From positions 3,369,001 through 3,433,000 of the forward strand of contig NZ_CP045504.1 in assembly GCF_013376455.1 (NCBI RefSeq): DNA of 64,000 bases, read 5' to 3'. Of the stretch, positions 18,880 through 26,564 are shown one piece after another (positions within the stretch are counted from its first letter, which is position 1; each line of letters begins with the position of its first letter). This DNA is from Desulfolutivibrio sulfodismutans DSM 3696 (GTDB lineage: Bacteria > Desulfobacterota > Desulfovibrionia > Desulfovibrionales > Desulfovibrionaceae). Both the position numbers and the translations under genes were made by a program. Under the pieces are notes generated by a model. That model searched no databases and had not been told where the DNA came from. It worked only from the letters and a program-made list of their open reading frames with translations.

Positions 18880-20265
18880 ATGGAGAACATGACCCCTCGC
18901 GAGATCGTGGCGGAGTTGGACAAATACATCATCGGCCAGGACCAGGCCAAGCGCATGGTGGCCATCGCCATGCGCAACCGGTGGCGCAGGCGGCGCATCG
19001 ACCCGGCGCTGCGCGACGAGATCGCGCCGAAAAATATCCTGATGATCGGGCCAACCGGCGTGGGCAAGACCGAGATCGCCCGCAGATTGGCCAAGCTTGC
19101 CGGATCGCCCTTTTTCAAGGTCGAGGCCACCAAGTTCACGGAGGTCGGCTATGTGGGCCGCGACGTGGAGTCCATGGTCCGCGACCTCATGGAGATCGGG
19201 GTGAACCTGGTGCGCCGGGAGGAGATGGAGCGGGTCAAGGAGCGGGCCGAGAAGAATGCCGAGGAGCGGCTTTTGGACCTGCTTTTGCCCAAGCCAGGGC
19301 CGCGCTATTCCCCCTCCGGGGCCATGGAGATGCCCGAGGCCCTGGATGCGGGCGACGAGGAACGGCCCGCGTCCGCCGACGGCCCGAGTTCGTCCACCCG
19401 GGAGAAGTTGCGCAGGCTGTTTCGGGATGGCGCGCTGGACGACCGCACGGTGCCGGTGGAGGTCTCCGCGCCCTCGCCCCAGGTGGAGATCATGGCCATG
19501 CCGGGCATGGAGGACATGGGGGTGCAGTTCAAGGACATGCTGGGCAAGATGTTTCCGTCCCGCAAGAAGACCCGGAATATGCGGGTGCGTGAGGCCTACG
19601 AGATCCTTTTGCAGGAGGAGAGCGAGCGTCTGGTGGACATGGACAAGGTCACCGAGGCGGCCAAGGAGCGGGTGGAGCAGACGGGTATCATCTTCATCGA
19701 CGAGATCGACAAGATCTGCGGCGGCCGCCAGGGTTCGGGCCCGGACGTGTCCCGGGAGGGCGTGCAGCGCGACCTGTTGCCCGTGGTCGAGGGCTGCACG
19801 GTCAATACGAAATACGGCATGGTGCGTTCGGACCATATCCTTTTCATCGCGGCCGGGGCCTTTCATTTCTCCAAGCCGTCGGATCTGGTGCCGGAGCTAC
19901 AGGGGCGGTTTCCGCTTCGCGTGGAGCTGACGGCGCTTTCGGCCGAGGATTTTCACCGCATCCTGACCGAGCCCAAAAACGCGCTCACGGTGCAGTATAC
20001 GGCGCTGCTCAAGACCGAGGGCGTGGCCTTGAGCTTTTCCCCCGAGGCGCTTTTGGAGGTGGCGGACTTTGCCCGCAAGGTCAACGAGGAGACGGAGAAC
20101 ATCGGGGCCAGGCGGCTGTATACCATCATGGAACGTATCTTAAACGACCTGTCGTTTGAGGCCTCGGAGTTGTCCGGAACGGCCGTGGCGGTGGACCGGG
20201 ACTATGTACGGGACAAGCTGTCGGACGTGTCCGAGGACCGGGATCTTTCCAGGTACATCCTGTAG
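18880..20265 (+). CDS. hslU: HslU ATPase subunit of the HslUV protease
   Basis: The 461-residue AAA+ protein starts [19 protein letters not shown], as in HslU. Walker A is GPTGVGKT (about 57-64), Walker B FIDEID (about 271-276), with the inserted I-domain between about 110 and 240 and the sensor-2 [10 protein letters not shown] near the end. It unfolds substrates for HslV. The frame is open 44 codons upstream, into the hslV end, but the ATG at 18880 has GGAGAG upstream and matches the family N-terminus. argB starts 10 bp after. Confidence 0.96.
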   Translation: MENMTPREIVAELDKYIIGQDQAKRMVAIAMRNRWRRRRIDPALRDEIAPKNILMIGPTGVGKTEIARRLAKLAGSPFFKVEATKFTEVGYVGRDVESMVRDLMEIGVNLVRREEMERVKERAEKNAEERLLDLLLPKPGPRYSPSGAMEMPEALDAGDEERPASADGPSSSTREKLRRLFRDGALDDRTVPVEVSAPSPQVEIMAMPGMEDMGVQFKDMLGKMFPSRKKTRNMRVREAYEILLQEESERLVDMDKVTEAAKERVEQTGIIFIDEIDKICGGRQGSGPDVSREGVQRDLLPVVEGCTVNTKYGMVRSDHILFIAAGAFHFSKPSDLVPELQGRFPLRVELTALSAEDFHRILTEPKNALTVQYTALLKTEGVALSFSPEALLEVADFARKVNEETENIGARRLYTIMERILNDLSFEASELSGTAVAVDRDYVRDKLSDVSEDRDLSRYIL

Positions 20266-20274
20266 GGGGATATC

Positions 20275-21183
20275 ATGATCTGCGACAGCGAACACGAAAA
20301 GGCCAGGCTTTTGTTGGAGGCCCTGCCGTACATCCGCGACTTCTACGGCAAGACCATCGTCATCAAATACGGCGGCCACGCCATGGTGGACGAGGATCTG
20401 AAAAGGGCCTTTGCCCTGAACGTCATCCTGCTCAAGTACGTGGGCATCAATCCGGTCATCGTGCATGGCGGCGGGCCGCAGATCGGCAAGATGCTCGACC
20501 AGCTGGGCATCGCCTGCCAGTTCCGACAGGGGCTGCGCATCACGGACACGGCCACCATGGACGTGGTGGAGATGGTGCTGGCGGGCAAGATCAACAAGCA
20601 GATCGTGAGCCTCATAAACCGGCACGGTGGCATGAGCGTGGGGCTTTCGGGCAAGGACGGCAACCTGATCCAGGCCCGGAAGCTGGAGATGGTGCTGGAG
20701 CGCAAGGACGCCCCGCCGGAGATCATCGACCTGGGCAAGGTGGGCGAGGTCACGGGCATCAACGCCACGCTCATCAACACCCTGAAGGGCCAGGGGTTTA
20801 TCCCGGTGATTGCGCCGGTGGGCGTGGACGAGGAGGGCGAGACCTACAACATCAACGCCGACGCCGTGGCCGGGGCCGTGGCCGTGGCCCTTTCGGCCAA
20901 GCGGCTGGTGCTTTTGACCGACGTGGCCGGGGTTTTGGACGCCTCGGGGCAGCTCATTTCGTCGCTCGATCTGCGCGAGGCCTCGGTGGCCATCGAGGAA
21001 GGCACGGTCAAGGGCGGCATGATCCCCAAGATGAAGTGCTGCATGGAGGCCGTGGACGGCGGGGTGGAGAAGGCCCATGTTCTTGACGGCCGGGTGGAGA
21101 ACTCGATCATTTTGGAGCTTTTTACGACATCTGGCATCGGCACGGAGATCGTGCATCGCAGAAAGCGGGAGAATCGGATTTAG
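20275..21183 (+). CDS. argB: acetylglutamate kinase
   Basis: The 302-residue amino-acid kinase has KYGGHAM near residue 26, HGGGPQIG near 64, and the late strand KGGMIPKM, the marks of ArgB. It phosphorylates N-acetyl-L-glutamate in arginine biosynthesis. The C-terminal GIGTEI motif near residue 290 is present; in the family the N-terminal helix and C-terminal region relate to arginine feedback control. It lies directly behind hslU and probably shares its transcript, although the pathways are unrelated. Confidence 0.94.
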   Translation: MICDSEHEKARLLLEALPYIRDFYGKTIVIKYGGHAMVDEDLKRAFALNVILLKYVGINPVIVHGGGPQIGKMLDQLGIACQFRQGLRITDTATMDVVEMVLAGKINKQIVSLINRHGGMSVGLSGKDGNLIQARKLEMVLERKDAPPEIIDLGKVGEVTGINATLINTLKGQGFIPVIAPVGVDEEGETYNINADAVAGAVAVALSAKRLVLLTDVAGVLDASGQLISSLDLREASVAIEEGTVKGGMIPKMKCCMEAVDGGVEKAHVLDGRVENSIILELFTTSGIGTEIVHRRKRENRI

Positions 21184-21201
21184 CGCGGCTCTCCGCTGGT
21201 C

Positions 21202-21393
21202 GGCCGGGCTCGGGGCCTGCGCGCGGCGCGGCGTCAGGCCATGCGTCGCTTCGCTCGGGCCTGCCTGCCGCGCCGCGCGCAAGCCCCTCGCCCGGCCTGA
21301 TCGTTTAGGTCTTTCGCAGGAAACCGCCGGAAGAGGGCTGCTCGGACGTTCTCTCCCCGTTCGGGGATTCCCAAGGGGGCCTGCCCCCTTGGG
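21202..21393. repeat. long inverted repeat between convergent argB and pyrR
   Basis: Arms at 21202-21232 and 21267-21297 (31 bp each, three mismatches) enclose a 34-base loop that itself contains a CAGGCC/GGCCTG pair. A second perfect hairpin follows at 21370-21393 (11-bp arms, loop CT). The gap separates two convergent genes, so this may serve as a two-way transcription barrier, but there is no T run on either side. The remaining gap bases show nothing else. Confidence 0.7.
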
Positions 21394-21420
21394 CCGCCGG
21401 AGGCCTCTGCCCCTGCCCAA

Positions 21421-21954
21421 TTACCGCACCAGGTAGGCGTTGTCCTCGCCGTCGAGCTCGGCTAGGTGGACGTCCACATGTTCGCCCAGGGCGGTCTGGA
21501 CCTTTTTCCCCACATAGTCGGCCTGGATGGGCAGTTCCCGGTGCCCCCGGTCGATCAAGACCAGAAGCTCCACCTTGCGCGGCCGGCCGTAGTCCAGGAT
21601 GGCCTCCAGGGCGGCCCGGATGGTGCGGCCGGAGAAGAGCACGTCATCCACCAGGACGATTTTCTTGTCGTTGATGTCGAAGGGGATGTCGGTCTCGCCG
21701 ATATGCGGCTGGTTGTCGGAGTGGGTCCAGTCGTCGCGGTAGAGGTTGATGTCCAGCTTGCCCGACAGGATGTCGCAGCCCAGGCGGCCTTCCAAAACCT
21801 TTTTCAGGCGCTGGGCCAGCTCCACGCCCCGGCGCTGGATGCCGATAAACGCCAGGCCGCAGCCTTGGTCGTGGCGTTCGATGATCTCGAAGGCCAGCCG
21901 TTCGATGGTCCGGACCATGTCTTCAGCCGAGAGAATGCGGCGCTGTCGTTTCAT
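21421..21954 (-). CDS. pyrR: PyrR: pyrimidine regulator / uracil phosphoribosyltransferase
   Basis: The 177-residue protein contains the PRPP-binding motif VLVDDVLFSGRTIRAA and the PyrR-typical RRGVELA and DINLYRDDW segments. In Bacillus PyrR binds pyr leader RNA and has uracil phosphoribosyltransferase activity; in deltaproteobacteria the RNA role is less certain. I chose the ATG at 21954 (AGGG upstream); the frame is open to 22044. No pyr gene or PyrR-binding leader is visible here. Confidence 0.92.
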   Translation of the reverse strand: MKRQRRILSAEDMVRTIERLAFEIIERHDQGCGLAFIGIQRRGVELAQRLKKVLEGRLGCDILSGKLDINLYRDDWTHSDNQPHIGETDIPFDINDKKIVLVDDVLFSGRTIRAALEAILDYGRPRKVELLVLIDRGHRELPIQADYVGKKVQTALGEHVDVHLAELDGEDNAYLVR

Positions 21955-22099
21955 GGCGATCCCTGTGGGCGTGCTGTGCTGTGTCATGACGCCGACCCTA
22001 GCGGAAAAGGCCAAAGCGGGCAATGTCCGGGGTCGAACCGGCATTTCGGGAGGGTTGGCGAGGCGCTTTGGGCCTTGTGGGGTGGGTCGTTTCTCCTGT

Positions 22100-22128
22100 T
22101 TGACAAAGCCCCGGGCCGTGCTTACTTA
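22100..22128 (+). promoter_or_regulatory. possible promoter for the HesB-like pair
   Basis: A perfect TTGACA box (22100-22105) is followed 17 bases later by TACTTA, a poor -10. It lies 40 bp before the first HesB-like gene. Confidence 0.3.
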
Positions 22129-22166
22129 CGGGCCTCAGCCAATTTCTCCCCAGGAGGTCGACAGAC

Positions 22167-22511
22167 ATGGTCGAAATTACCGAGGCCGCCCGCCGCGAAT
22201 TGGACGGGTATTTCGCGGACAAGGAAAAAGCCCCCATTCGGATTTATCTTTCCGCCGGAGGGTGCTCCGGCCCCCGCCTGGCCCTGGCCCTTGACGAGGC
22301 CAAGGACACGGATGATCAGTTCGATGTGGAGGGCTACAATTTCATCGTCGACAAGGAACTGGCCGCCCAGGCCGCTCCCATGCGCGTGGACATGTCCTAT
22401 ATGGGGTTCACCGTGCAGTCGAGCCTGGAGCTTGGCGACGGCGGTTGCGGCTGCTCCGGCGGATCATGCTCCTCCGGTTCGTGCAGCACGCCCGGTTCCT
22501 GCTGCTCATAG
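22167..22511 (+). CDS. HesB/IscA-like protein with Cys-rich tail (cysteine form)
   Basis: The 114-residue protein resembles the A-type iron-sulfur carrier fold: an N-terminal helix (TEAARRELDGYFADKE), then IRIYLSAGGCSGP with the first conserved cysteine, and a C-terminal cysteine-rich tail containing CGCSGGSCSS. It differs from classic IscA in having a longer Gly/Ser/Cys tail with repeated CS units. It probably binds an Fe-S cluster or metal in the cytosol. It is followed after 65 bp by a close paralogue whose matching cysteine codon is UGA. Both have strong AGGAG-type ribosome-binding sites. Confidence 0.85.
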   Translation: MVEITEAARRELDGYFADKEKAPIRIYLSAGGCSGPRLALALDEAKDTDDQFDVEGYNFIVDKELAAQAAPMRVDMSYMGFTVQSSLELGDGGCGCSGGSCSSGSCSTPGSCCS

Positions 22512-22576
22512 ATTCTGATCGTTACAGGGGGCCGTTCGTGAGGGCGGCCCTACTACACCTCCCAGGAGATACAGAT

Positions 22577-22897
22577 ATGGTCGAGCTCACCGAGGCCGCC
22601 CGCCAACAATTGGACGGGTATTTCGCCGACAAGGAAAAAAATCCCATCCGCATCTATCTCGCAACCGGCGGTTGAGCCGGTCCCAAGTTGTCTTTGGCTC
22701 TGGACGAGCCGAAGGATTCCGACGAAAAATTCGACACCAACGGGTACGTGTTTCTTGTGGACAAGGAATTGTCCCAGCAGGCCGGCCCCATGAAGGTGGA
22801 CATGACGTACATGGGCTTCACCGTGCAGTCAGGCCTTGAGCTTGGCGGCGGCGGGTGCGGGGGCTCGTGCTCGTCCGGTTCGTCGTGCTCCTGCTGA
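22577..22897 (+). CDS. HesB-like selenoprotein, UGA read as selenocysteine
   Basis: This is a tandem paralogue of the preceding gene (106 residues including Sec). The frame is MVELTEAARQQLDGYF and onward, with an in-frame TGA at 22673-22675 exactly where the first copy has the conserved TGC (GG-Cys-SGP versus GG-UGA-AGP). The frame continues unbroken to the stop at 22895-22897, with the same tail (GGCGGSCSSGSSC), so the gene is not decayed. A 9-bp hairpin with a GG-containing loop follows the UGA. HesB-like selenoproteins are a known family and Desulfovibrio-type bacteria make selenoproteins. An automated call would split this into two fragments (22577-22675 and from 22688). A terminator follows at 22925. 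Confidence 0.85.
22692..22714 (+). promoter_or_regulatory. candidate bacterial SECIS element
   Basis: Seventeen bases after the UGA, CUUUGGCUC (22692-22700) pairs with GAGCCGAAG (22706-22714): nine pairs including one U-G, closing a 5-base loop UGGAC. The loop Gs lie 27-28 bases after the UGA. Position and a G in the apical loop fit the bacterial SECIS rule for SelB binding. Confidence 0.75.
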
Positions 22898-22924
22898 AAA
22901 CGCCGACGTGACGACCTCCTCTTT

Positions 22925-22959
22925 CAGGCGATATCCGTATGGATATCGCCTGTTTTTTT
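22925..22959 (+). terminator. intrinsic terminator of the HesB-like genes
   Basis: A perfect 12-bp stem (22925-22936 with 22941-22952), loop GTAT, is followed by seven T residues. Confidence 0.95.
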
Positions 22960-22987
22960 GACAAAGGACGAATATTCGGACTAAGGT
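22958..22987 (+). promoter_or_regulatory. possible promoter for the response regulator gene
   Basis: TTGACA (22958-22963) lies in the T tract of the preceding terminator; 18 bases later TAAGGT matches three of six -10 positions. It would drive the gene at 23071. Confidence 0.35.
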
Positions 22988-23070
22988 GCTCAAGGCAGCT
23001 TCATGCGGTTTCGTTACCCAGCCGGAATCGGCCTGACGCGCGATGGCCGGTTTTTTTAAAGGAGTGCCCG

Positions 23071-23457
23071 ATGCCCGGTAAGATTTTGATCGTCGACGAC
23101 GAGGTTCATATCCGCATGCTCCTGGAGCAAACCCTGGAAGAGCTGGAAGAAGAGCATGGCGTGACGATTTTATCCGCTTCCAACGGCGAAGAAGGATTGT
23201 CGCTTATCCGGGGGGAGAAGCCGGATGTGGTCTTTTTGGACATCATGATGCCCAAGCTCAACGGCTATGAGGTCTGCCAGCGGGTCAAAGAAGACGGCGA
23301 GACTCAGGGATGCAGCATCGTCCTTTTGACCGCCAAGGGTCAGGAGGTGGACCGCAAGCAGGGACTTGAGATGGGCGCCGCCATGTATATGACCAAGCCC
23401 TTCGATCCGGACGAAGTCTTGAAGGTAGCCAGGGATCTCCTGGGATTGACGGCATAA
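23071..23457 (+). CDS. stand-alone CheY-like response regulator
   Basis: The 128-residue protein is one receiver domain: acidic pair in IVDDE (residues 9-10), phospho-accepting Asp57 in VVFLDIMMP, Thr88 in LLTAKG and the lysine in TKPF near 106. No output domain follows. GGAG lies 8 bases before the ATG at 23071. The HD-GYP protein gene starts 25 bp after its stop, so the regulator probably acts with it or with an unlinked kinase. Confidence 0.93.
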   Translation: MPGKILIVDDEVHIRMLLEQTLEELEEEHGVTILSASNGEEGLSLIRGEKPDVVFLDIMMPKLNGYEVCQRVKEDGETQGCSIVLLTAKGQEVDRKQGLEMGAAMYMTKPFDPDEVLKVARDLLGLTA

Positions 23458-23482
23458 CCCGCCGCGCGTCTTCGGATCAGCC

Positions 23483-25243
23483 ATGGCCATTCTCGCGAGG
23501 CTTTTGCGCAAACAAAACCTGGATACGCTCCAGCGCCGGGCGACCGATCTTCTCGGTTCCGGCTGGCGTATTCTGGTTTCGGACATGGAGGGCCGGATCG
23601 TCCACCCGCCCGGGGGCGGGCACGCCCCCTTGTCGGACATGGGCCTTTTGACCTTGCCCCTGCACCTGGACAAAGTCCCGGTCGGGCAGGCCATCCTGGC
23701 GCCGCCGCCCGATGCGTTGCCGGAGGCGGCAGGCGTCGCCAAAAAGGTGTTGGCCTTTTTTTCCACGTCCGTGGAAGAGATCCTGACCCGGGAGAACATC
23801 CGACGGGTGCTGGCCGCCGAAACCTTGCAGAAATACCGTGAGTTGTCCCTGCTGCATCGAGCCACCCTGACCCTCAACCAGTCGCTACGCCCCCGCGACG
23901 TGGCCCAGGCCCTTCTGGCCGAGTTCCTTTCTGGAGACATTCCGGCCGACGGCGGCATCATCTATCTGCGTAAGGCCGGAACCACCCAATTTCTTCCACA
24001 GCGTTCCTTCGGGGCTTCCAGAAAATGCGGCATGGAGCAGATTGCCGGAAGCACGCTTTTTCTGGATGTCGTGAAAAGCGGCAAGCCCGAGATCATAAAC
24101 GATCTGGCTTCGGATAAAAGGTGGCACGGGGAGGCCCCGGGATTGACGGCCATGCTCATCGCCCCGCTTCTTTCCGCCAGCCAATGCGTCGGCGTCCTGG
24201 TGCTGGGGGCCTGCGGCGCGCCGCGCTTCGACGCCAATCATCTCCAGTATGTCGGCACCATCGCCTCGGTGGCCGGCATCGCCATGGGCAATGCGCTTCA
24301 CTTCGAGAGCGTGCAGCTCCTCATCAAGTCCCTCATGCAGGCCCTGGCCACGGCCATTGATGCCCGGGATCCCTTCACCGCCGGGCATTCCCAGCGTGTG
24401 GCCAGGCTTTCGGTGGCCCTGGCCAAGGCGGTGCATGAAAATCAGGATATCTTTCCAAATGTGCGGTTCACGGACAACGACCTCCAGGAAATCATCTACG
24501 CCGGACTCCTGCATGATGTGGGCAAAATCGGCATCCGCGAGCAGGTGCTCACCAAATCGTCCCGGTTGCCCAAGGATCGCCTGGACATCATCGGCCAGCG
24601 CCTGGCCCTGTGGAGCGATGTCACCGGGGGGGCGTGGCGCGAGGATTTCGCGGCGCTGGCGCGTATCAACGGTTCGGATGGCATCACCCGGGACGATGCG
24701 GCCTTGATCGGGCGCATCGCCAAAAACGAAATCGTGACTAACGGCCGGGTGTTGCCCATGCTGACGGACGAGGAGATGCAAACCCTGCTCATCCCGCGCG
24801 GCAACCTGACCCAGGAGGAACGGCGGGAGATCGAGCGGCATCCCTCCGAAAGCTATCGCATCCTGCAACACATTCCCTTTCCCGAAAACATGCGGCGGCT
24901 TTTGACCATCATTTCCCAGCACCATGAGCGGCTGGACGGCTCGGGATATCCTTCCGGACTACGCGGGGATGATATCCTTCTGCAAAGCCGCATTATCGCC
25001 ATTGTGGACATCTACGACGCCATCACCATGGAACGGCACTACAAACCCGCCCTGCCGCGCAACAAGGCCCTGGCCGTGCTGCGGCACGAGGCGGCCGAAG
25101 GCAAGATCGATTCCGATCTGGTTCGCCTGTTCGCCGAGAAAAACGACGAGATTGAGGAAGACGCCATGCGCATGGCCATGCACACGGACAACGAGGACTA
25201 TCTGCCCGAGACGCCGGGCCATGCCGAGGAAGAATGCTCCTGA
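23483..25243 (+). CDS. GAF and HD-GYP domain protein (cyclic-di-GMP phosphodiesterase type)
   Basis: The 586-residue protein has an N-terminal sensory region (1-130), a GAF domain (about 130-275) and an HD-GYP domain with HDVGKIG (His/Asp near 344-345) and HHERLDGSGYP near 480-490. HD-GYP enzymes hydrolyse cyclic-di-GMP. An insertion of about 85 residues between the HDVGKIG and HHERLDGSGYP parts is longer than usual. No membrane segment is seen. With the CheY-like neighbour it likely forms a small signalling pair. All key metal ligands I can check are present, so activity is plausible. Confidence 0.9.
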   Translation: MAILARLLRKQNLDTLQRRATDLLGSGWRILVSDMEGRIVHPPGGGHAPLSDMGLLTLPLHLDKVPVGQAILAPPPDALPEAAGVAKKVLAFFSTSVEEILTRENIRRVLAAETLQKYRELSLLHRATLTLNQSLRPRDVAQALLAEFLSGDIPADGGIIYLRKAGTTQFLPQRSFGASRKCGMEQIAGSTLFLDVVKSGKPEIINDLASDKRWHGEAPGLTAMLIAPLLSASQCVGVLVLGACGAPRFDANHLQYVGTIASVAGIAMGNALHFESVQLLIKSLMQALATAIDARDPFTAGHSQRVARLSVALAKAVHENQDIFPNVRFTDNDLQEIIYAGLLHDVGKIGIREQVLTKSSRLPKDRLDIIGQRLALWSDVTGGAWREDFAALARINGSDGITRDDAALIGRIAKNEIVTNGRVLPMLTDEEMQTLLIPRGNLTQEERREIERHPSESYRILQHIPFPENMRRLLTIISQHHERLDGSGYPSGLRGDDILLQSRIIAIVDIYDAITMERHYKPALPRNKALAVLRHEAAEGKIDSDLVRLFAEKNDEIEEDAMRMAMHTDNEDYLPETPGHAEEECS

Positions 25244-25439
25244 GAGAACCGGACGGGGTGTCTTCGATCGCCAAGAACCGCCAGAGCGGCGCCTGCCCGA
25301 AAGAATCTGCCTGCGGCGTACCTGCCTGAGAGAATCCGCCCGAGGGAATCCGCCCGAGGGCATTACCGGTGTCCAAAAAAGCGGCGGCGCAGTCGCGGCC
25401 TGCCCGCCCGTGTGCCAGCGATGGCTGGGGTGAGGCGCG

Positions 25440-25904
25440 TTACAGGGCCGAACGCTCCACAACGGCGGCGCTCAGATCTGCCTCGGCCACCTTGCGCCCA
25501 TCCACCTCGGCCATGGCCCGCATCTTCCAGAGATTGAACTTGCGGCGGGCCTCGGTGCAGGTCAGCACCAACTGGTCGCCCGGAACCACGGGCTTGCGGA
25601 AGCGCACGTTGTCCATGCCGGAAAAAAGAAACACCCGGTCCCCCAGGGGCTCGTCCTGGCTTTGGCCGATGAACAGTCCGCCCGTCTGGGCCATGGCCTC
25701 AAGGATCAGCACCCCCGGCATGACCGGCAGCCCGGGGAAATGCCCCTGAAAAAACGGCTCATTGATGGTGACGTTCTTGATGGCCCGCAACAAAACCCCA
25801 GGCTGAAACTCGATCACCCGGTCCACCATCAGGAAGGGATAACGGTGCGGCAGCAGGGTAAAGATGTCCCGGATGTTTGGAAGGGGACGGACGGTATCGC
25901 TCAT
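25440..25904 (-). CDS. fabZ: 3-hydroxyacyl-ACP dehydratase
   Basis: The 154-residue hotdog-fold enzyme has the catalytic histidine His55 in GHFPGLPVMPG and Glu69 in LILEAMAQ, the FabZ signature. It dehydrates 3-hydroxyacyl-ACP in fatty-acid synthesis and supplies the lipid A branch. It is the last gene visible in the minus-strand envelope operon, separated from skp by a 30-nt palindrome. Confidence 0.96.
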   Translation of the reverse strand: MSDTVRPLPNIRDIFTLLPHRYPFLMVDRVIEFQPGVLLRAIKNVTINEPFFQGHFPGLPVMPGVLILEAMAQTGGLFIGQSQDEPLGDRVFLFSGMDNVRFRKPVVPGDQLVLTCTEARRKFNLWKMRAMAEVDGRKVAEADLSAAVVERSAL

Positions 25905-25922
25905 GGAGTTCCTTGCGCAAAT

Positions 25923-25952
25923 GCCCGAAAGGCCGCTAGCGGCCTTTCGGGC
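25923..25952. repeat. 30-nt perfect palindrome between skp and fabZ
   Basis: Arms of 15 bp meet without a spacer at 25937/25938 (GCCCGAAAGGCCGCT and its complement). No T run follows on the minus strand, so it may slow or process the transcript instead of ending it. Confidence 0.6.
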
Positions 25953-25990
25953 GTTCTTCTCGTGTGGCCGGGCCGAACGACGGCCCGGGA

Positions 25991-26500
25991 TTACTTGGAT
26001 TTGTCGAATTCCTGACGCAGGGCGGCGGTGATGTCCAGAGCAGAGTCGAAATACGGCACGCTGCGGGCTTCCACAACCACGGTGTAGCCGTTTTTCTTGG
26101 CGTAGTCGGTCATGACCTTCTGCAGGCGGGTCAGAAGCGGCTGCAGGATCTGCTGCTGGGTCTCCTGCTCTTCCTGCTGCAGCTTGTTGCGCTCGTCCAT
26201 GTACTTCTTGGCCTTGGCCTCGAAGTCAGCGACCTGGGAACGCATGGCGTCCTGGGACAGGGCCACGCTCTTTTTCTGCAGGTCTTCCTGCATCTTCTTC
26301 AAATCTTCACCCTGCTGTCCCAGAGCCTTTTCCCGAGCCTCGAACTTGGTTTTCAGCTGCGAAAGGGCAGCTTTGCCAGCCTGGGAGGAAGCCAGGGCCT
26401 CGTCCAGGTTGACGACCGCGATTTTGCCCTCGGCCGCCGCTGCAAGCGGCAGGGCCAGGATGGCGGCCACGATGCAAAGCGTCCGAAAAATACCGACCAT
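25991..26500 (-). CDS. skp: Skp/OmpH-family periplasmic chaperone
   Basis: The 169-residue protein has a signal peptide (cleavage near LAAAAEG, residue 23), then the conserved KIAVVNLDEAL strand and a long charged coiled coil (about 45-140) typical of the Skp tentacles, ending in a short strand. Skp holds unfolded outer-membrane proteins on their way to BamA, whose gene lies just upstream in the same operon. I chose the ATG at 26500, which starts the signal peptide; the frame is open further upstream but inside bamA. Confidence 0.93.
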   Translation of the reverse strand: MVGIFRTLCIVAAILALPLAAAAEGKIAVVNLDEALASSQAGKAALSQLKTKFEAREKALGQQGEDLKKMQEDLQKKSVALSQDAMRSQVADFEAKAKKYMDERNKLQQEEQETQQQILQPLLTRLQKVMTDYAKKNGYTVVVEARSVPYFDSALDITAALRQEFDKSK

Positions 26501-26564
26501 GATGTATCTCCTTGCACTGTTTGTTGTCAGAAAAAACGCGTACCCCGCCAGTCTCCTGCTCTCG

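Noticed and set aside
22577-22675. Reading the second HesB-like gene as a pseudogene with a nonsense codon
   Set aside because: The frame is otherwise intact, the UGA sits exactly at the conserved Cys, and a SECIS-like hairpin follows at the right distance.
25290-25365. Short GAGAATCCGCCCGAGGG-like repeats after the HD-GYP gene as a CRISPR or regulatory array
   Set aside because: Units are short, imperfect and contiguous without spacers; likely a local duplication of low-complexity sequence.
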